From: Mucilaginibacter auburnensis
GTDB taxonomy: Bacteria; Bacteroidota; Bacteroidia; Sphingobacteriales; Sphingobacteriaceae
Length of the DNA: 64,000 nucleotides
Direction: 5' to 3'
Assembly (NCBI RefSeq): GCF_002797815.1
Contig: NZ_PGFJ01000001.1
Location: 2,294,001-2,358,000, forward strand
A model generated the notes under the pieces. The model saw only the letters and a list, made by a program, of their open reading frames with translations. It was not told where the DNA came from and searched no databases. A program made the translations under genes and the position numbers. Below, in pieces: positions 53,632 through 63,791 of this stretch (position 1 is its first letter; each line of letters starts with the position of its first letter).

Positions 53632-56600
53632 ATGCAATTAAATGCTACTTGCGAAAATGACCGTGTAAAATATTACATAAGCGTCAGCGACGTTTTAATA
53701 CCCCGGATTTCCAGAGCGCGTCGCAATATCGCTCGAACAGAATTTACCCGAAAATTACTGTTACAAATGAAAATAATAACCTTACTGATGTTTTTAGGAT
53801 TTTTAGAGGTACATGCCAGCACTTCTGCCCAAAATCTGACCATAAATCAGCATAACACTTCGCTTGAGAAAGTTTTTACTGAGATCAAAAAACAAACAGG
53901 CTATCTGTTTCTGTATAACCAGCAGTGGATCAAGCTATCGAAAAACGTTGATATCAATGTTAAAAACGCCCCGTTAACCGAGGTGCTTGATATTTGCTTT
54001 ACCAACCAGCCGCTTACCTACAGCATAGTTGATAAAACTATAGTGCTTCAGATAAAGAAAAAAGCTTTCGCTGATTCACAACCCGTTGCCGCCCCCATTG
54101 CAATCAACGTTACAGGTGTTGTAAAAGACGGCAAAGGCGACCCTTTACCTGGTGTATCGGTAATGGTGAAAGGCACATCATTAGGCATTCAAACTGATAT
54201 TGATGGTAAATACAAACTCACGGTTGCTGACGGTGATGCCATTTTGGTTTTCAAATTTATAGGCTTCAAAACCAAAGAGGTTAAAGTTGGTAGCCAACAG
54301 GTTCTGAACGTTACTTTAGAGGAAGCTACCAGTGAATTAAGTGAAGTGGTTGTTTCGGGCTATAGCGTTAAAAGCAGAGCCGAATTTACGGGTTCATCAT
54401 CGCACATAGGTGCCAAGGCTTTAACTGAGCGCCCCGTTACCAGTTTTGACCAGGCGTTGGCCGGCCAGGCTGCAGGTGTAAAGATCACATCATCAAGCGG
54501 TTCATTGAACTCGCCTCCGGTTTTCAGGATCCGTGGTTCAAACTCAATCAGTTCAAGCTCTTATCCTTTAGTTATTATAGATGGGGTAACCGCGTTTACA
54601 GGCAACGTGGGTAACTCGGCCGAGAACAACCCGCTGTCAACCATCAACCCGGATGACATTGAGTCGGCAGAGGTATTGAAAGATGCCGCAGCAACAGCGC
54701 TTTATGGTTCTCGTGGTACAAATGGCGTTTTGGTGATCACTACTAAAAAGGGAAAGCAAGGAACCGCCAAAGTTAGCTATACCGGATTTGTTGGCATGAA
54801 CAAAACACCTCGCTTGCCGAAGTTGCTTAGCGCAGAAGATTACGTTATGATAAAAAATGAATCTTTAGCCAATAACGGACTCGCACCGCAATTTTTTTTA
54901 GGAACAAATCCTGATGGCTCAACATTAAGAACGAAGTGGTATGACTATGTTTATCAAACAGGTATCTCGCATAACCACAACCTGAGTATTTCCGGAGGCA
55001 GCCCAACTACCCATTATTTCTTTTCAGGTAACTATTCAAATCAAACAGGTTTTTTGAAGAAAAATACTTTTGAGCGCGGTGGTACAAGGTTCAATATTGA
55101 TCATAAACTGATGAAGAACGTAACCATCGGCGCAAACGTATCATATACTAATACTTTAAATAACAACCTTACCAGTGGTTTTGATAATGCATTCGGTTTA
55201 AATAACCTGGTGCGTATGTCAATGGTATTACCGCCAAACGTATCGCCGTTTAATCCTGACGGATCTTATAATACTAACGGAGCAGGTTTAGGTGCCGGCC
55301 CTAATGGTATTTTAACCGGCTACTACAACCCACTGCCGCAGTTGGAGCATGACAAGTTTACTTCTGAAAGCAAGTCCTTTATAGGAAATGTATTTTTGGA
55401 GTGGCAAATAGTAAAGGGTTTAACCGGAAAGATCAATTACGCCTTGAATGATCTGAACACCGTTAACATGGGCTTTAATAACCCATATCAGGCTGGTGGA
55501 TTTGCGCCAAATGGTTCAGCCACCAACAGCAATGGGGTTAACAGGCGTTCAGACGTATTAGGTCAGCTTACTTACGACAAAACCTTTGGTAAGCATCACG
55601 TTAACGCGTTTGGTGTTTATCAGGAGATCTACACAAAAACCACATCATGGGGTGTTACCCGCCAAAACCTGAACGATAGATTTTATGAATCATTCTTTGG
55701 TAGCTACGCTACTGTTAGCGGTTCAACATCAAACTACACTGAAGTTGGTTTAAAATCATTTTTAGGTAGCTTCAGTTACGATTACGATAAAAAATATCTG
55801 TTTAGCGCAAGTATAAGAAGGGACGGATTTTCATCTTTAGCTCAAAAATGGGGTAATTTCCCGGCAGTGTCTGTAGGCTGGAATATTGCCGAGGAAGATT
55901 TCTTCAAAAACTCCGGCTTAGGCAAAACCATTTCAACGTTAAAATTAAAAGGCGGATACGGCTTAACCGGTAACAGCTCAGGTGTTGCCACATATGCTTA
56001 CGCATCCTTATACAGCTCGGGCGTTTATGGCGGGTTATCGGCATTAAGTCCGTCGCAAATAGGCAACTCTGAATTAAGCTGGGAAACAAGCAAGAAAACA
56101 GACGTGGGTTTAACCGTAGGATTATGGAATAACCGCGTAACTATTGACGCAGATTATTATGATAACAATAATGATAATCTAATACTTAACGTTCCGCAGG
56201 CTGCGTCAAAAGGTATCCCCGGAAACTCACTTACACGCAACATTGGCTCGCTTTATAACCGTGGTTTAGAGTTCAATATTGAAGCTCACATTATTGATAA
56301 AGGTAAATTCAGATGGACAAGCAGTTTCAACATCAGTACATTAAGTAACAAAGTTACTTCACTTGCTCCGGGTGTTAACGATTTGTGGACAAGCGGTTTA
56401 GAAACATCTAATATCACTCGTGTCGGCTATCCGCTGGGCGCAATGTATGTGGTTAAAACCACAGGCGTAAACCCTGCCAATGGTTTACGTATGTATGAGA
56501 ACCGTAATGGACAAACTGTTCAATACAACCCAAGAACAAGCGGATGGACGTATCTTGACGGAACTGTAGCACCTACACTTGACGCTTATGGTGACGGCGT

Positions 56601-57123
56601 AATTATGGGTACTACGCTGCCAAAATATTACGGTGGCTTTAACAACAACTTTACTTATGGAAATTTTGACCTTACTTTAAACTTCACTTATTCAGGCGGC
56701 AACCTTATCTATAATGGTACCAAGGGAACCTTGTTAGATAACCGTTTCTTTAACAATCAGACAGATATATTAAGGCGTTGGACAACTCCTGGTCAAATTA
56801 CTGATATACCAAAACTGCATTATAATGATCAGATAGCGAGTGGGTCTGTATTAATGAACTCTTATAACGTTGAGGACGGAACATTTATTAAAATGAATTA
56901 TGCCGCAATTGGTTACCGTTTGCCAGCAAAATTATTGAGTAAAGCAGGGATATCGTCTATGCGCATATACGCAACGGGCGGAAACTTTCTACTCTATACC
57001 AAATATACTGGATCAGACCCTGAAGTATCAGCTAACGGCGATTCGAGTACTGGTGCAGGCAGAGACAAGAACTCGTTACCAGCCGGCAAAACATTCACTT
57101 TCGGACTTAGTGTTGGATTTTAA
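53632..57123 (+). CDS. SusC/RagA-type TonB-dependent receptor with STN signalling domain (system 2)
   Basis: A 1163-aa outer-membrane transporter. The N-terminus is a long basic leader before the hydrophobic core (about residues 45-65), as usual for this class. It continues with an STN domain (about 75-125, QHNTSLEKVFTEIKKQTGY), a carboxypeptidase-like domain (about 150-235, GVVKDGKGDPLPGVSVMVKG), and a plug with SYPLVVIDGV and DAAATALYGSRGTNGVLVITTKKGK, then the barrel ending SVGF. With the SusD lipoprotein downstream it forms the uptake complex. Neighbouring proteases suggest a peptide ligand. Confidence 0.95.
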   Translation: MQLNATCENDRVKYYISVSDVLIPRISRARRNIARTEFTRKLLLQMKIITLLMFLGFLEVHASTSAQNLTINQHNTSLEKVFTEIKKQTGYLFLYNQQWIKLSKNVDINVKNAPLTEVLDICFTNQPLTYSIVDKTIVLQIKKKAFADSQPVAAPIAINVTGVVKDGKGDPLPGVSVMVKGTSLGIQTDIDGKYKLTVADGDAILVFKFIGFKTKEVKVGSQQVLNVTLEEATSELSEVVVSGYSVKSRAEFTGSSSHIGAKALTERPVTSFDQALAGQAAGVKITSSSGSLNSPPVFRIRGSNSISSSSYPLVIIDGVTAFTGNVGNSAENNPLSTINPDDIESAEVLKDAAATALYGSRGTNGVLVITTKKGKQGTAKVSYTGFVGMNKTPRLPKLLSAEDYVMIKNESLANNGLAPQFFLGTNPDGSTLRTKWYDYVYQTGISHNHNLSISGGSPTTHYFFSGNYSNQTGFLKKNTFERGGTRFNIDHKLMKNVTIGANVSYTNTLNNNLTSGFDNAFGLNNLVRMSMVLPPNVSPFNPDGSYNTNGAGLGAGPNGILTGYYNPLPQLEHDKFTSESKSFIGNVFLEWQIVKGLTGKINYALNDLNTVNMGFNNPYQAGGFAPNGSATNSNGVNRRSDVLGQLTYDKTFGKHHVNAFGVYQEIYTKTTSWGVTRQNLNDRFYESFFGSYATVSGSTSNYTEVGLKSFLGSFSYDYDKKYLFSASIRRDGFSSLAQKWGNFPAVSVGWNIAEEDFFKNSGLGKTISTLKLKGGYGLTGNSSGVATYAYASLYSSGVYGGLSALSPSQIGNSELSWETSKKTDVGLTVGLWNNRVTIDADYYDNNNDNLILNVPQAASKGIPGNSLTRNIGSLYNRGLEFNIEAHIIDKGKFRWTSSFNISTLSNKVTSLAPGVNDLWTSGLETSNITRVGYPLGAMYVVKTTGVNPANGLRMYENRNGQTVQYNPRTSGWTYLDGTVAPTLDAYGDGVIMGTTLPKYYGGFNNNFTYGNFDLTLNFTYSGGNLIYNGTKGTLLDNRFFNNQTDILRRWTTPGQITDIPKLHYNDQIASGSVLMNSYNVEDGTFIKMNYAAIGYRLPAKLLSKAGISSMRIYATGGNFLLYTKYTGSDPEVSANGDSSTGAGRDKNSLPAGKTFTFGLSVGF

Positions 57124-57135
57124 TAATTGAAACAA

Positions 57136-58644
57136 ATGAAAAACTTAAGGAAATATAAACATTTAATAGTCAGAGGAAGCCTTCTGAGCTTGATCCTTAT
57201 AAATGCTACGTCGTGCAAAAAGAATTTGCTTAATCCTGATATCATCAGCCTTATACCTGACGTAGCCGTATTTGATACGCCAGAACGTATTTTGGCACAG
57301 GTAAACGGTTTATATGTAGCGGCAAAGAGTGGCAGCTTTTACGGAGGCAGATATATTATTTATAATGAGATCCGCGGTGAAGATTTCATTATGAACAAAC
57401 CGAACGTAGTTACCGGTCAGCAAACCTGGTCACAGTCTGTTAACCCGGGCACCAGCGAAGTGAGCAGTTTATGGACGGCCGGCTATTTAACCATAAACAG
57501 GGTAAACACCTTTTTAGCAGGCTTAGATGCTAATAAAAGCAAAGTTTCGGCTACATTATATGCTAACTACTCTGCAGAAGCCAAATTTTTAAGGGCGCTA
57601 ACTTACTTTGCTTTAGTGCAAACCTACGCTCAGCCGTATGCAAAAAATAATGGAACAAGTCCGGGTTTGCCTTTAAGGCTAATGCCTGAGCTAAATTCAG
57701 AGAATAGCCTGTTAGCCCGCAGCACCGTTGCAAAGGTTTATGAGCAAATTTTGGCTGACCTAAATGCTGCTGAAACCGGTTTGCCTTTAAACTATGGCAC
57801 AGGATCAACAACAGCAGTTGCTAGCTTAAACACCACCCGTGCCAGCAGAAATACTGCCATAGCATTAAAAACAAGGGTCTATATGGTGATGAACAATTAC
57901 AACGCTGTTATAACAGAAGCGGAAAAAATTGTTTCAGCCAGTGCCCCTTATTCTGCAACTACAGGCGTAGCCAACAAGATGGAAACAAACGTTGCTACGG
58001 TTTTTACAGGCAATTATGTAGGACCTGAAGCTGTATTCTCACTGCCTTTCACGCCACTTGAAACGCCGGGTGGGCAAAACCAGCTAGCTTACTATTTCGG
58101 GGGTAATCCGGGTAATCAGGAGTTTTATTTGAATCCTGTCGGAATAATAGCTGATCCAGCCTTCGCGACTGCTTCAAAAGATGCCAGGAAAGGATTTGTA
58201 CAAACAGTGGCAGGCCAGAAATGGATGTCAAAATTTAAAGTTGCATCAACGTTTTCTGATAACGTACCTGTGATCAGATATCCTGAAGTGTTACTCAATT
58301 ATGCTGAAGCGCTGGTTCGTACTGGCGGTGTAGCCAATATGCCAAAGGCCATTTCATTATTGCAGGCCGTGCGTTTACGTTCTGATGCCGACTATATTTT
58401 TCCTGCTGCAAGCATAGCCACGCCTGATGCGCTGATAGAAACTATCCTCAAAGAAAAACGCATAGAGTTCTTCGGCGAAGGTTTCCGCGTGCCAGATCTT
58501 CAACGCTTGCTTCAGCCACTTCCGGCCAAGGCATCTACATCTAACAACGCACCAACTGTAGCGCCAACCGAGGGCAGGTACATATGGCCGCTGCCGTCAT
58601 CAGAAACATCAATTAACACAGCTGCTGAACAAAACCCACAATAA
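57136..58644 (+). CDS. SusD/RagB-type surface lipoprotein (system 2)
   Basis: A 502-aa SusD-like protein. The lipoprotein signal ends NATSC (Cys27) if translation starts at ATG 57136. It has the TPR-like helices of the family (YSAEAKFLRALTYFALVQTYAQPY) and the terminal EKRIEFFGEGFRVPDLQRL block, equivalent to the E-R-R-x-E-F motif of SusD. It forms the lid on the SusC barrel. The gene begins 12 bases after the SusC stop. Confidence 0.93.
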   Translation: MKNLRKYKHLIVRGSLLSLILINATSCKKNLLNPDIISLIPDVAVFDTPERILAQVNGLYVAAKSGSFYGGRYIIYNEIRGEDFIMNKPNVVTGQQTWSQSVNPGTSEVSSLWTAGYLTINRVNTFLAGLDANKSKVSATLYANYSAEAKFLRALTYFALVQTYAQPYAKNNGTSPGLPLRLMPELNSENSLLARSTVAKVYEQILADLNAAETGLPLNYGTGSTTAVASLNTTRASRNTAIALKTRVYMVMNNYNAVITEAEKIVSASAPYSATTGVANKMETNVATVFTGNYVGPEAVFSLPFTPLETPGGQNQLAYYFGGNPGNQEFYLNPVGIIADPAFATASKDARKGFVQTVAGQKWMSKFKVASTFSDNVPVIRYPEVLLNYAEALVRTGGVANMPKAISLLQAVRLRSDADYIFPAASIATPDALIETILKEKRIEFFGEGFRVPDLQRLLQPLPAKASTSNNAPTVAPTEGRYIWPLPSSETSINTAAEQNPQ

Positions 58645-58668
58645 CAACCACATAAACCATTTCGTGTT

Positions 58669-61251
58669 ATGAAAGTAAACTTATTAATAACAACCGGTAT
58701 GCTGGCGCTGTGCGCCAATACCATGGCGCAGGCACCGCAAGGTGGCGCCGGTAACAGAGCTCAGGCTGGCGCGGGAGCAACAAGGGGCGTAATGGCCAGT
58801 ATTGAATCTGCTACACAGGGCATGAAAAAAATGGAAGGTTATTTTACCTTTTATTACGATGAAAAGACCGGGAAGATCTTATTAGAGGTAGATAAATTTG
58901 ATAACGAATTTCTTTACTTCAACTCGTTAACAGATGGAGCAGGCCGTTCTGCCGAAAGGGGACAGGCTGCCGCTAACATTGCCAAGTTTGTAAAGCTCGG
59001 TCCAAAAGTATTATTGGTTGAACCTGTATTTGCCTACAGGGCTGTTACAACCAATCCGGATGAAATAAAAGCCGTTGAAAACGCTTTTGCAAAATCAGTT
59101 ATATGGGGATTTACGCCGGTAGCTATGGATGGCGAAAAAGCGCTCATAGACATTACCCCTTTCATCGTTCGCGACAGTCAGGGTATAGGTGGCAGATTGG
59201 GCAGCGGCGCTACAGCATTTGGCGGTGGCGGCGGTCGGGGCGCACGTGGAGGCGCTACCGCTTCAACCGGTGGAGGTAGCTACCGTGTTGACGAAACCAG
59301 ATCAGGCGTTTATTTGCCAAATACAAAAAATTTCCCTAAAAACACTGAGTTTGAAGCCATGATCACCTTTGTTGGTGGTTCTGGTGGTGGCGGTGCCCGG
59401 GGCGGCGGCGGTGGCATAGCGCCTGATCCGGGTGCTGTTACCGTTAAAATGCATCAGGCATTTGTTGAATTGCCGGATAATAAGTACAAGCCACGCAAAT
59501 TTGATCCGCGTACTTCGTTTAATGTGTTCAACTACATGGATTTTTCAGCAGGTATGGATGAGTCGTTAGTGAAACGCTTTACCCGTCGCCATCGTTTATT
59601 TAAGAAAGATCCTAATGCTAAAGTAAGCGAAGCTGTTGAACCAATAGTATATTATGTTGATCGTGGCGCACCCGATGATGTGAAGAAAGCGCTAATAGAA
59701 GGTGGCGCATGGTGGAATCAGGCTTTTGAAGCAGCCGGATTTAAAAATGCTTTCATTGTAAAAGAATTGCCTGAAGGTGCGGACCCAATGGATATCAGAT
59801 ACAATGTGGTCAACTGGATCAACCGTGCCGGTTCTCCGAGGGCCTTCTCATCAGGTGCATCTTACATTGATCCACGCACAGGCGAGATCATTAAAGGTGT
59901 GGTTACTTTGGGTTCAGATCGCCATCGTCAGGATTATTTAATTGCTGAAGGTCTTTTACAGCCGTACGAAAACGGTAAACCGGTTGATAAACGCATGAAG
60001 GAGATGGCTTTAGCTCGTATCAGGCAATTATCAGCCCATGAGATAGGCCACACGCTTGGTTTTACGCATAACTTCGCTGCCAGCCCTAAAGACCGCGCTT
60101 CGGTAATGGATTATCCATTCCCTAAAATAACGCTGAAAGCTGATGGTACTATTGACTTGTCTGACGCTTATGCAAAAGGCATTGGCGAATGGGATAAACG
60201 TGCTGTAACCTGGGGATATTCAGAATTTGCCAAAGGCGTTGATGAGAACGCTGCCTTAGACAAAATAATGGATGAGACCATAAAACTGGGTTTTCAGTAT
60301 ATTCCTGATATTGGCGGTTACACACACCCGGCCTCTCACCAGTGGGATGATGGCGAAGAGCCAATTGCACAGTTAGATAAGTTAATGAAGGTGCGTCGCA
60401 TCACATTGGATAAATTCTCTGAAAAAGCTATTGTGAAAGATGCGCCAATGTCAACCATTGAGGAAGTATTGGTTCCAATTTACATGTTGCACCGTTACCA
60501 GATAGAAGCGGTCGCTAAATCTGTGGGTGGTTTATACTTTACCCATGCTGTTAAAGGCGATGGACAAGTACCAACCAAAATGGTTGATCCGGCTCAGCAA
60601 TGGAAAGCTTTTGATGCATTGATGGCCACAGTAACGCCTGAGGCGCTTGCTTTACCTGATGGCTTGATCTCAAAAATACCGCCGCGCCCTACAGGCTATC
60701 CGGCAAGTATTGAAACATTCAGTGGTTACACAGGTCCAACTTTTGACCCAATAGCGGCCGCAAAAGCAGCAGCCGACTTAACTATTGCTTCACTACTTGA
60801 CGCGGAACGTGCTGCAAGGTTAATTGAATACAAAGCACGCGACAGCAAGCAACCAGGTTTTATTGCTGTGACCGACAAATTGCTGGATCAAACCTGGAAA
60901 GCGCCGCTATCAGAAGGTTATAAAGGTGAATTACAGGTAATGGTGAACAACCTTACCCTGCAATATTTGCTGGCCTTGGCAGCTAATACAAGTACATCAG
61001 ACAATGTACGCGGACAGGCTATGTTAGAAGTTGAGAAGCTTAAGGACTACATGACCGGTAAATTAGCATCGGCAACAGATGTACAAAAAGCCAACCTGCT
61101 GTTTGGGCTATCGCAGATAGAATCATTCAAAGGCGAGCCATCTAAGTTTGAGCGTGTACCTGAGCTTACTGTTCCACCGGGCGCACCTATAGGTATGCCG
61201 GGTATGGATTTTCTGGGCAACGCTACAGATTGCGATTACAATCAGCAATAA
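58669..61251 (+). CDS. Secreted zinc metalloprotease (DUF5117/DUF5118 type) with Gly/Arg-rich insertions
   Basis: An 860-aa exported zinc protease. The signal peptide covers residues 1-21. The catalytic motif HEIGHTLGFTH (His457, Glu458, His461, His467) matches the extended HExxHxxGxxH of metzincin-like enzymes. The N-terminal 380 residues resemble the DUF5118/DUF5117 pair. Two glycine-rich stretches interrupt it: residues about 183-204 (FGGGGGRGARGG) and about 240-255 (GGSGGGGARGGGGG), unlike the compact homologues I remember. It starts 24 bases after SusD in the operon and probably cuts the peptides carried by the SusCD pair. Confidence 0.88.
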   Translation: MKVNLLITTGMLALCANTMAQAPQGGAGNRAQAGAGATRGVMASIESATQGMKKMEGYFTFYYDEKTGKILLEVDKFDNEFLYFNSLTDGAGRSAERGQAAANIAKFVKLGPKVLLVEPVFAYRAVTTNPDEIKAVENAFAKSVIWGFTPVAMDGEKALIDITPFIVRDSQGIGGRLGSGATAFGGGGGRGARGGATASTGGGSYRVDETRSGVYLPNTKNFPKNTEFEAMITFVGGSGGGGARGGGGGIAPDPGAVTVKMHQAFVELPDNKYKPRKFDPRTSFNVFNYMDFSAGMDESLVKRFTRRHRLFKKDPNAKVSEAVEPIVYYVDRGAPDDVKKALIEGGAWWNQAFEAAGFKNAFIVKELPEGADPMDIRYNVVNWINRAGSPRAFSSGASYIDPRTGEIIKGVVTLGSDRHRQDYLIAEGLLQPYENGKPVDKRMKEMALARIRQLSAHEIGHTLGFTHNFAASPKDRASVMDYPFPKITLKADGTIDLSDAYAKGIGEWDKRAVTWGYSEFAKGVDENAALDKIMDETIKLGFQYIPDIGGYTHPASHQWDDGEEPIAQLDKLMKVRRITLDKFSEKAIVKDAPMSTIEEVLVPIYMLHRYQIEAVAKSVGGLYFTHAVKGDGQVPTKMVDPAQQWKAFDALMATVTPEALALPDGLISKIPPRPTGYPASIETFSGYTGPTFDPIAAAKAAADLTIASLLDAERAARLIEYKARDSKQPGFIAVTDKLLDQTWKAPLSEGYKGELQVMVNNLTLQYLLALAANTSTSDNVRGQAMLEVEKLKDYMTGKLASATDVQKANLLFGLSQIESFKGEPSKFERVPELTVPPGAPIGMPGMDFLGNATDCDYNQQ

Positions 61252-61263
61252 AGTAAAACAGCT

Positions 61264-63312
61264 ATGAAAAGAGCCCTGCTTTGTAACGTGCTTATCGCCT
61301 TTTTGGCGGTAGGTACGTTCAATGCGCTTGCGCAGTCGTTTAGCATGAAGAGCGTTATTGCTTATCCATTTCCGCGGGATATTACAAGCTCGGCAACAGG
61401 TGCTAAGATTGCCGTATCTGTTCAGCAGGAAGGTAAACGCAATATTTATGTGGCAGAAGGACCGGTTTTTGAGTTACGCAAGCTTACTAATTATCAGCAA
61501 GATGACGGTCAGGAAATAACAAGTCTTTCGGTGTCGGCAGACGGACAGTGGGTAACCTACGTACGCGGCGGAGAACATAGTGGTAACCGCGACCGCAGCA
61601 TGGTGGTAAACCCTGCCAACAATCCCGTGCAACCAAAAATTGAGGTTTGGAGCGTGAAATTTGCCGGAGGGATACCAAAGAAGCTGGGCGAAGGTGACTA
61701 TGCTGTTCCATCGCCAAAGAGCAATAAGGTTGCATGGATAAATGACAACAAAATATGGATAGCTGCTATTGATGGAGCTGCTGCTGCAAAATGCATTGTT
61801 GACATAGCAGGAGAATGCGGGTCATTACAATGGTCGCCCGATGGTTCAAAGCTGGCCTTTGTATGTAACCGTACAGATCATACCTACATCGGCGTGTATA
61901 CTAATGCAGCTGCGCCAGTAAAATGGTTAGCTCCGTCGTTCAGCAAAGATGCGTCTCCGCGCTGGTCGCCCGATGGAGGAAAGATCACCTTCATACGCAC
62001 ACTCGGACAGGTTGCTAATGCAGCAACCCAACCTGCTGCTGCGGGTAGTGCGGCACAGCCATCTGCCAACAGAGGCGCTGTACAGGCCTGGTCAATATGG
62101 ACTGCAGATGTTGCCACAGGAGAAGGTAAACTGCTTTGGAAATCAGGAGATAATCCTCGTGATGGTTTACCAGGCACAGATGGTGGCGCCAATTTATACT
62201 GGGCCGCTAACCGTATTGTGTTTTGCTCTTATCAGGATGGCTGGCCACATATGTATTCAATTGACCCCAAAGGCGGACAACCTTTGTTGCTTACACCCGG
62301 AGATTTTCAGGCTGAACAAATAAAATTAAGCGGAGATGGTAAATGGTTGATATTTAGCGCAAACACCGGACCAGACGCAAAGTTGGATATTGACAGACGG
62401 CATGTGTTAAGAGTATCTGTTGATAAAGCTGACATGGAGGTGTTAACCCCCGGCACCGAAATGGAAACCTATCCTGTTTTAACCGGCGATGGTTTAACCG
62501 TGGCTATGTTTACAGCTAACGGACAAAGACCATTAACAGTTGCTGTTATGCCTTTAAGTACGCGTAAAATCAAACAGATAGGAGAGCAGCTCATCCCGGT
62601 TGATTTTCCGGTTAAGCAAATGGTTATTCCTAAGCAGGTAATTTATACATCGCCCGATGGGCAGCAGGTGCATGCGCAGTTATTTGAACCCGTTGGCGGT
62701 CCGTCAAAAAAGCCAGCTATTGTTTACATCCACGGTGGTCCCCAAAGGCAAATGTTGTTAGGATGGCACCATATGGACTATTACGCTATTGATTACGCTC
62801 TTAACCAATACCTGGCCGGCATGGGTTTCATTGTACTGTCTGTAAACTATCGTAATGGCATCGGCTACGGCTATGATTTTAACCGCCCAACTAAACAGGG
62901 CGCAAATTATATAGACGTAAAAGCTGGTGGTGAATGGTTGGCTAGTCAACCTAATGTTGATACCACACGCTTAGGCGTTTACGGTGGTTCTGCAGGCGGC
63001 GCATTAACGGCCTCTGCACTCGCGCGGGATTCAAAGCTGTTTAAGGCAGGGGTGATCATTCATGGAAACTCACAAGAACCACTTGATGCATGGACATCGC
63101 CCACCATGATAATTCATGGTGATGATGACCGCAATGTCGCCTATTCGGCAGGTGTATCGTTAGTCAGGCGGTTTGAGCAGAATGGTAAGCCATATTTTGA
63201 GTACCTGGCAATACCCGGCGATTCGCACCATTGGATGGCACACAGCAATATTTTAAAAGTTAATACCGCAGCAGCCGATTTTTTAAAGCGGATGCTGTTG
63301 GATAAAAAATAA
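61264..63312 (+). CDS. Secreted S9-family prolyl oligopeptidase-like hydrolase
   Basis: A 682-aa exported protein (signal peptide about 1-23, ending ALAQ). The N-terminal two thirds are a beta-propeller (WSPDGSKLAFV, WSPDGGKITFI repeats). The C-terminal hydrolase has IHGGPQ (oxyanion), YGGSAGG (Ser576), HGDDDRNV (Asp) and GDSHHWM (His). From Ser576 to the Asp motif is about 44 residues, shorter than the 75-85 usual in S9 enzymes. It starts 12 bases after the metalloprotease gene and ends the operon at a terminator. Expected role: cleavage of imported peptides. Confidence 0.9.
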   Translation: MKRALLCNVLIAFLAVGTFNALAQSFSMKSVIAYPFPRDITSSATGAKIAVSVQQEGKRNIYVAEGPVFELRKLTNYQQDDGQEITSLSVSADGQWVTYVRGGEHSGNRDRSMVVNPANNPVQPKIEVWSVKFAGGIPKKLGEGDYAVPSPKSNKVAWINDNKIWIAAIDGAAAAKCIVDIAGECGSLQWSPDGSKLAFVCNRTDHTYIGVYTNAAAPVKWLAPSFSKDASPRWSPDGGKITFIRTLGQVANAATQPAAAGSAAQPSANRGAVQAWSIWTADVATGEGKLLWKSGDNPRDGLPGTDGGANLYWAANRIVFCSYQDGWPHMYSIDPKGGQPLLLTPGDFQAEQIKLSGDGKWLIFSANTGPDAKLDIDRRHVLRVSVDKADMEVLTPGTEMETYPVLTGDGLTVAMFTANGQRPLTVAVMPLSTRKIKQIGEQLIPVDFPVKQMVIPKQVIYTSPDGQQVHAQLFEPVGGPSKKPAIVYIHGGPQRQMLLGWHHMDYYAIDYALNQYLAGMGFIVLSVNYRNGIGYGYDFNRPTKQGANYIDVKAGGEWLASQPNVDTTRLGVYGGSAGGALTASALARDSKLFKAGVIIHGNSQEPLDAWTSPTMIIHGDDDRNVAYSAGVSLVRRFEQNGKPYFEYLAIPGDSHHWMAHSNILKVNTAAADFLKRMLLDKK

Positions 63313-63348
63313 TTTAATTGTTTCATTTTTGATAGGTTGATTAGGTAG

Positions 63349-63384
63349 CGGGACTAAGGAATTAATTCCTTGTCCCGTTTTTTT
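63349..63384 (+). terminator. Rho-independent terminator
   Basis: CGGGACTAAGGAA pairs with TTCCTTGTCCCG (one bulged T) around a TTAA loop, followed by seven T residues, 36 bases after the peptidase stop. Confidence 0.85.
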
Positions 63385-63410
63385 AAGCACCTGTTTCCAA
63401 ATTTTTTTAC

Positions 63411-63791
63411 ATGGATTTTCCTTCGGAATTAAAATATACTAAAGATCATGAATGGATAAAGGCTTCAGGTGATGAGGCTTATATTGGAATTACAGCATTC
63501 GCCCAACAGGAATTGGGTGATATAGTGTATGTTGAGATTGATAAAATAGGGGCAGAGGTGGCTGCCGAAGAAGTTTTTGGCACAATTGAGGCCGTTAAAA
63601 CAGTTTCTGATCTGTTTATGCCGGTTGCAGCAATCGTAATTGAGATGAATAAAAAGTTAGATGCTAATCCGGAACTGATCAACACAGATCCTTATGGTGA
63701 CGGGTGGATAATTAAGGTAAAGCTGACGGACCTTACTCAACTGGACAGTTTACTGTGGGATACCGAATACAAAACTTTGATAGGCCTATAA
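63411..63791 (+). CDS. gcvH: Glycine cleavage system H protein
   Basis: A 126-aa protein of standard length. The lipoylated lysine is Lys63 in [19 protein letters not shown] near the start and [12 protein letters not shown] near the end are family signatures. It carries the methylamine intermediate between the P, T and L proteins. Its stop codon overlaps the gcvT start by one base (TAATG), so the genes are translationally coupled. Confidence 0.97.
   Translation: MDFPSELKYTKDHEWIKASGDEAYIGITAFAQQELGDIVYVEIDKIGAEVAAEEVFGTIEAVKTVSDLFMPVAAIVIEMNKKLDANPELINTDPYGDGWIIKVKLTDLTQLDSLLWDTEYKTLIGL

Noticed and set aside
62758-62949. Minus-strand frame inside the S9-like peptidase
   Set aside because: Antisense shadow with no motif.
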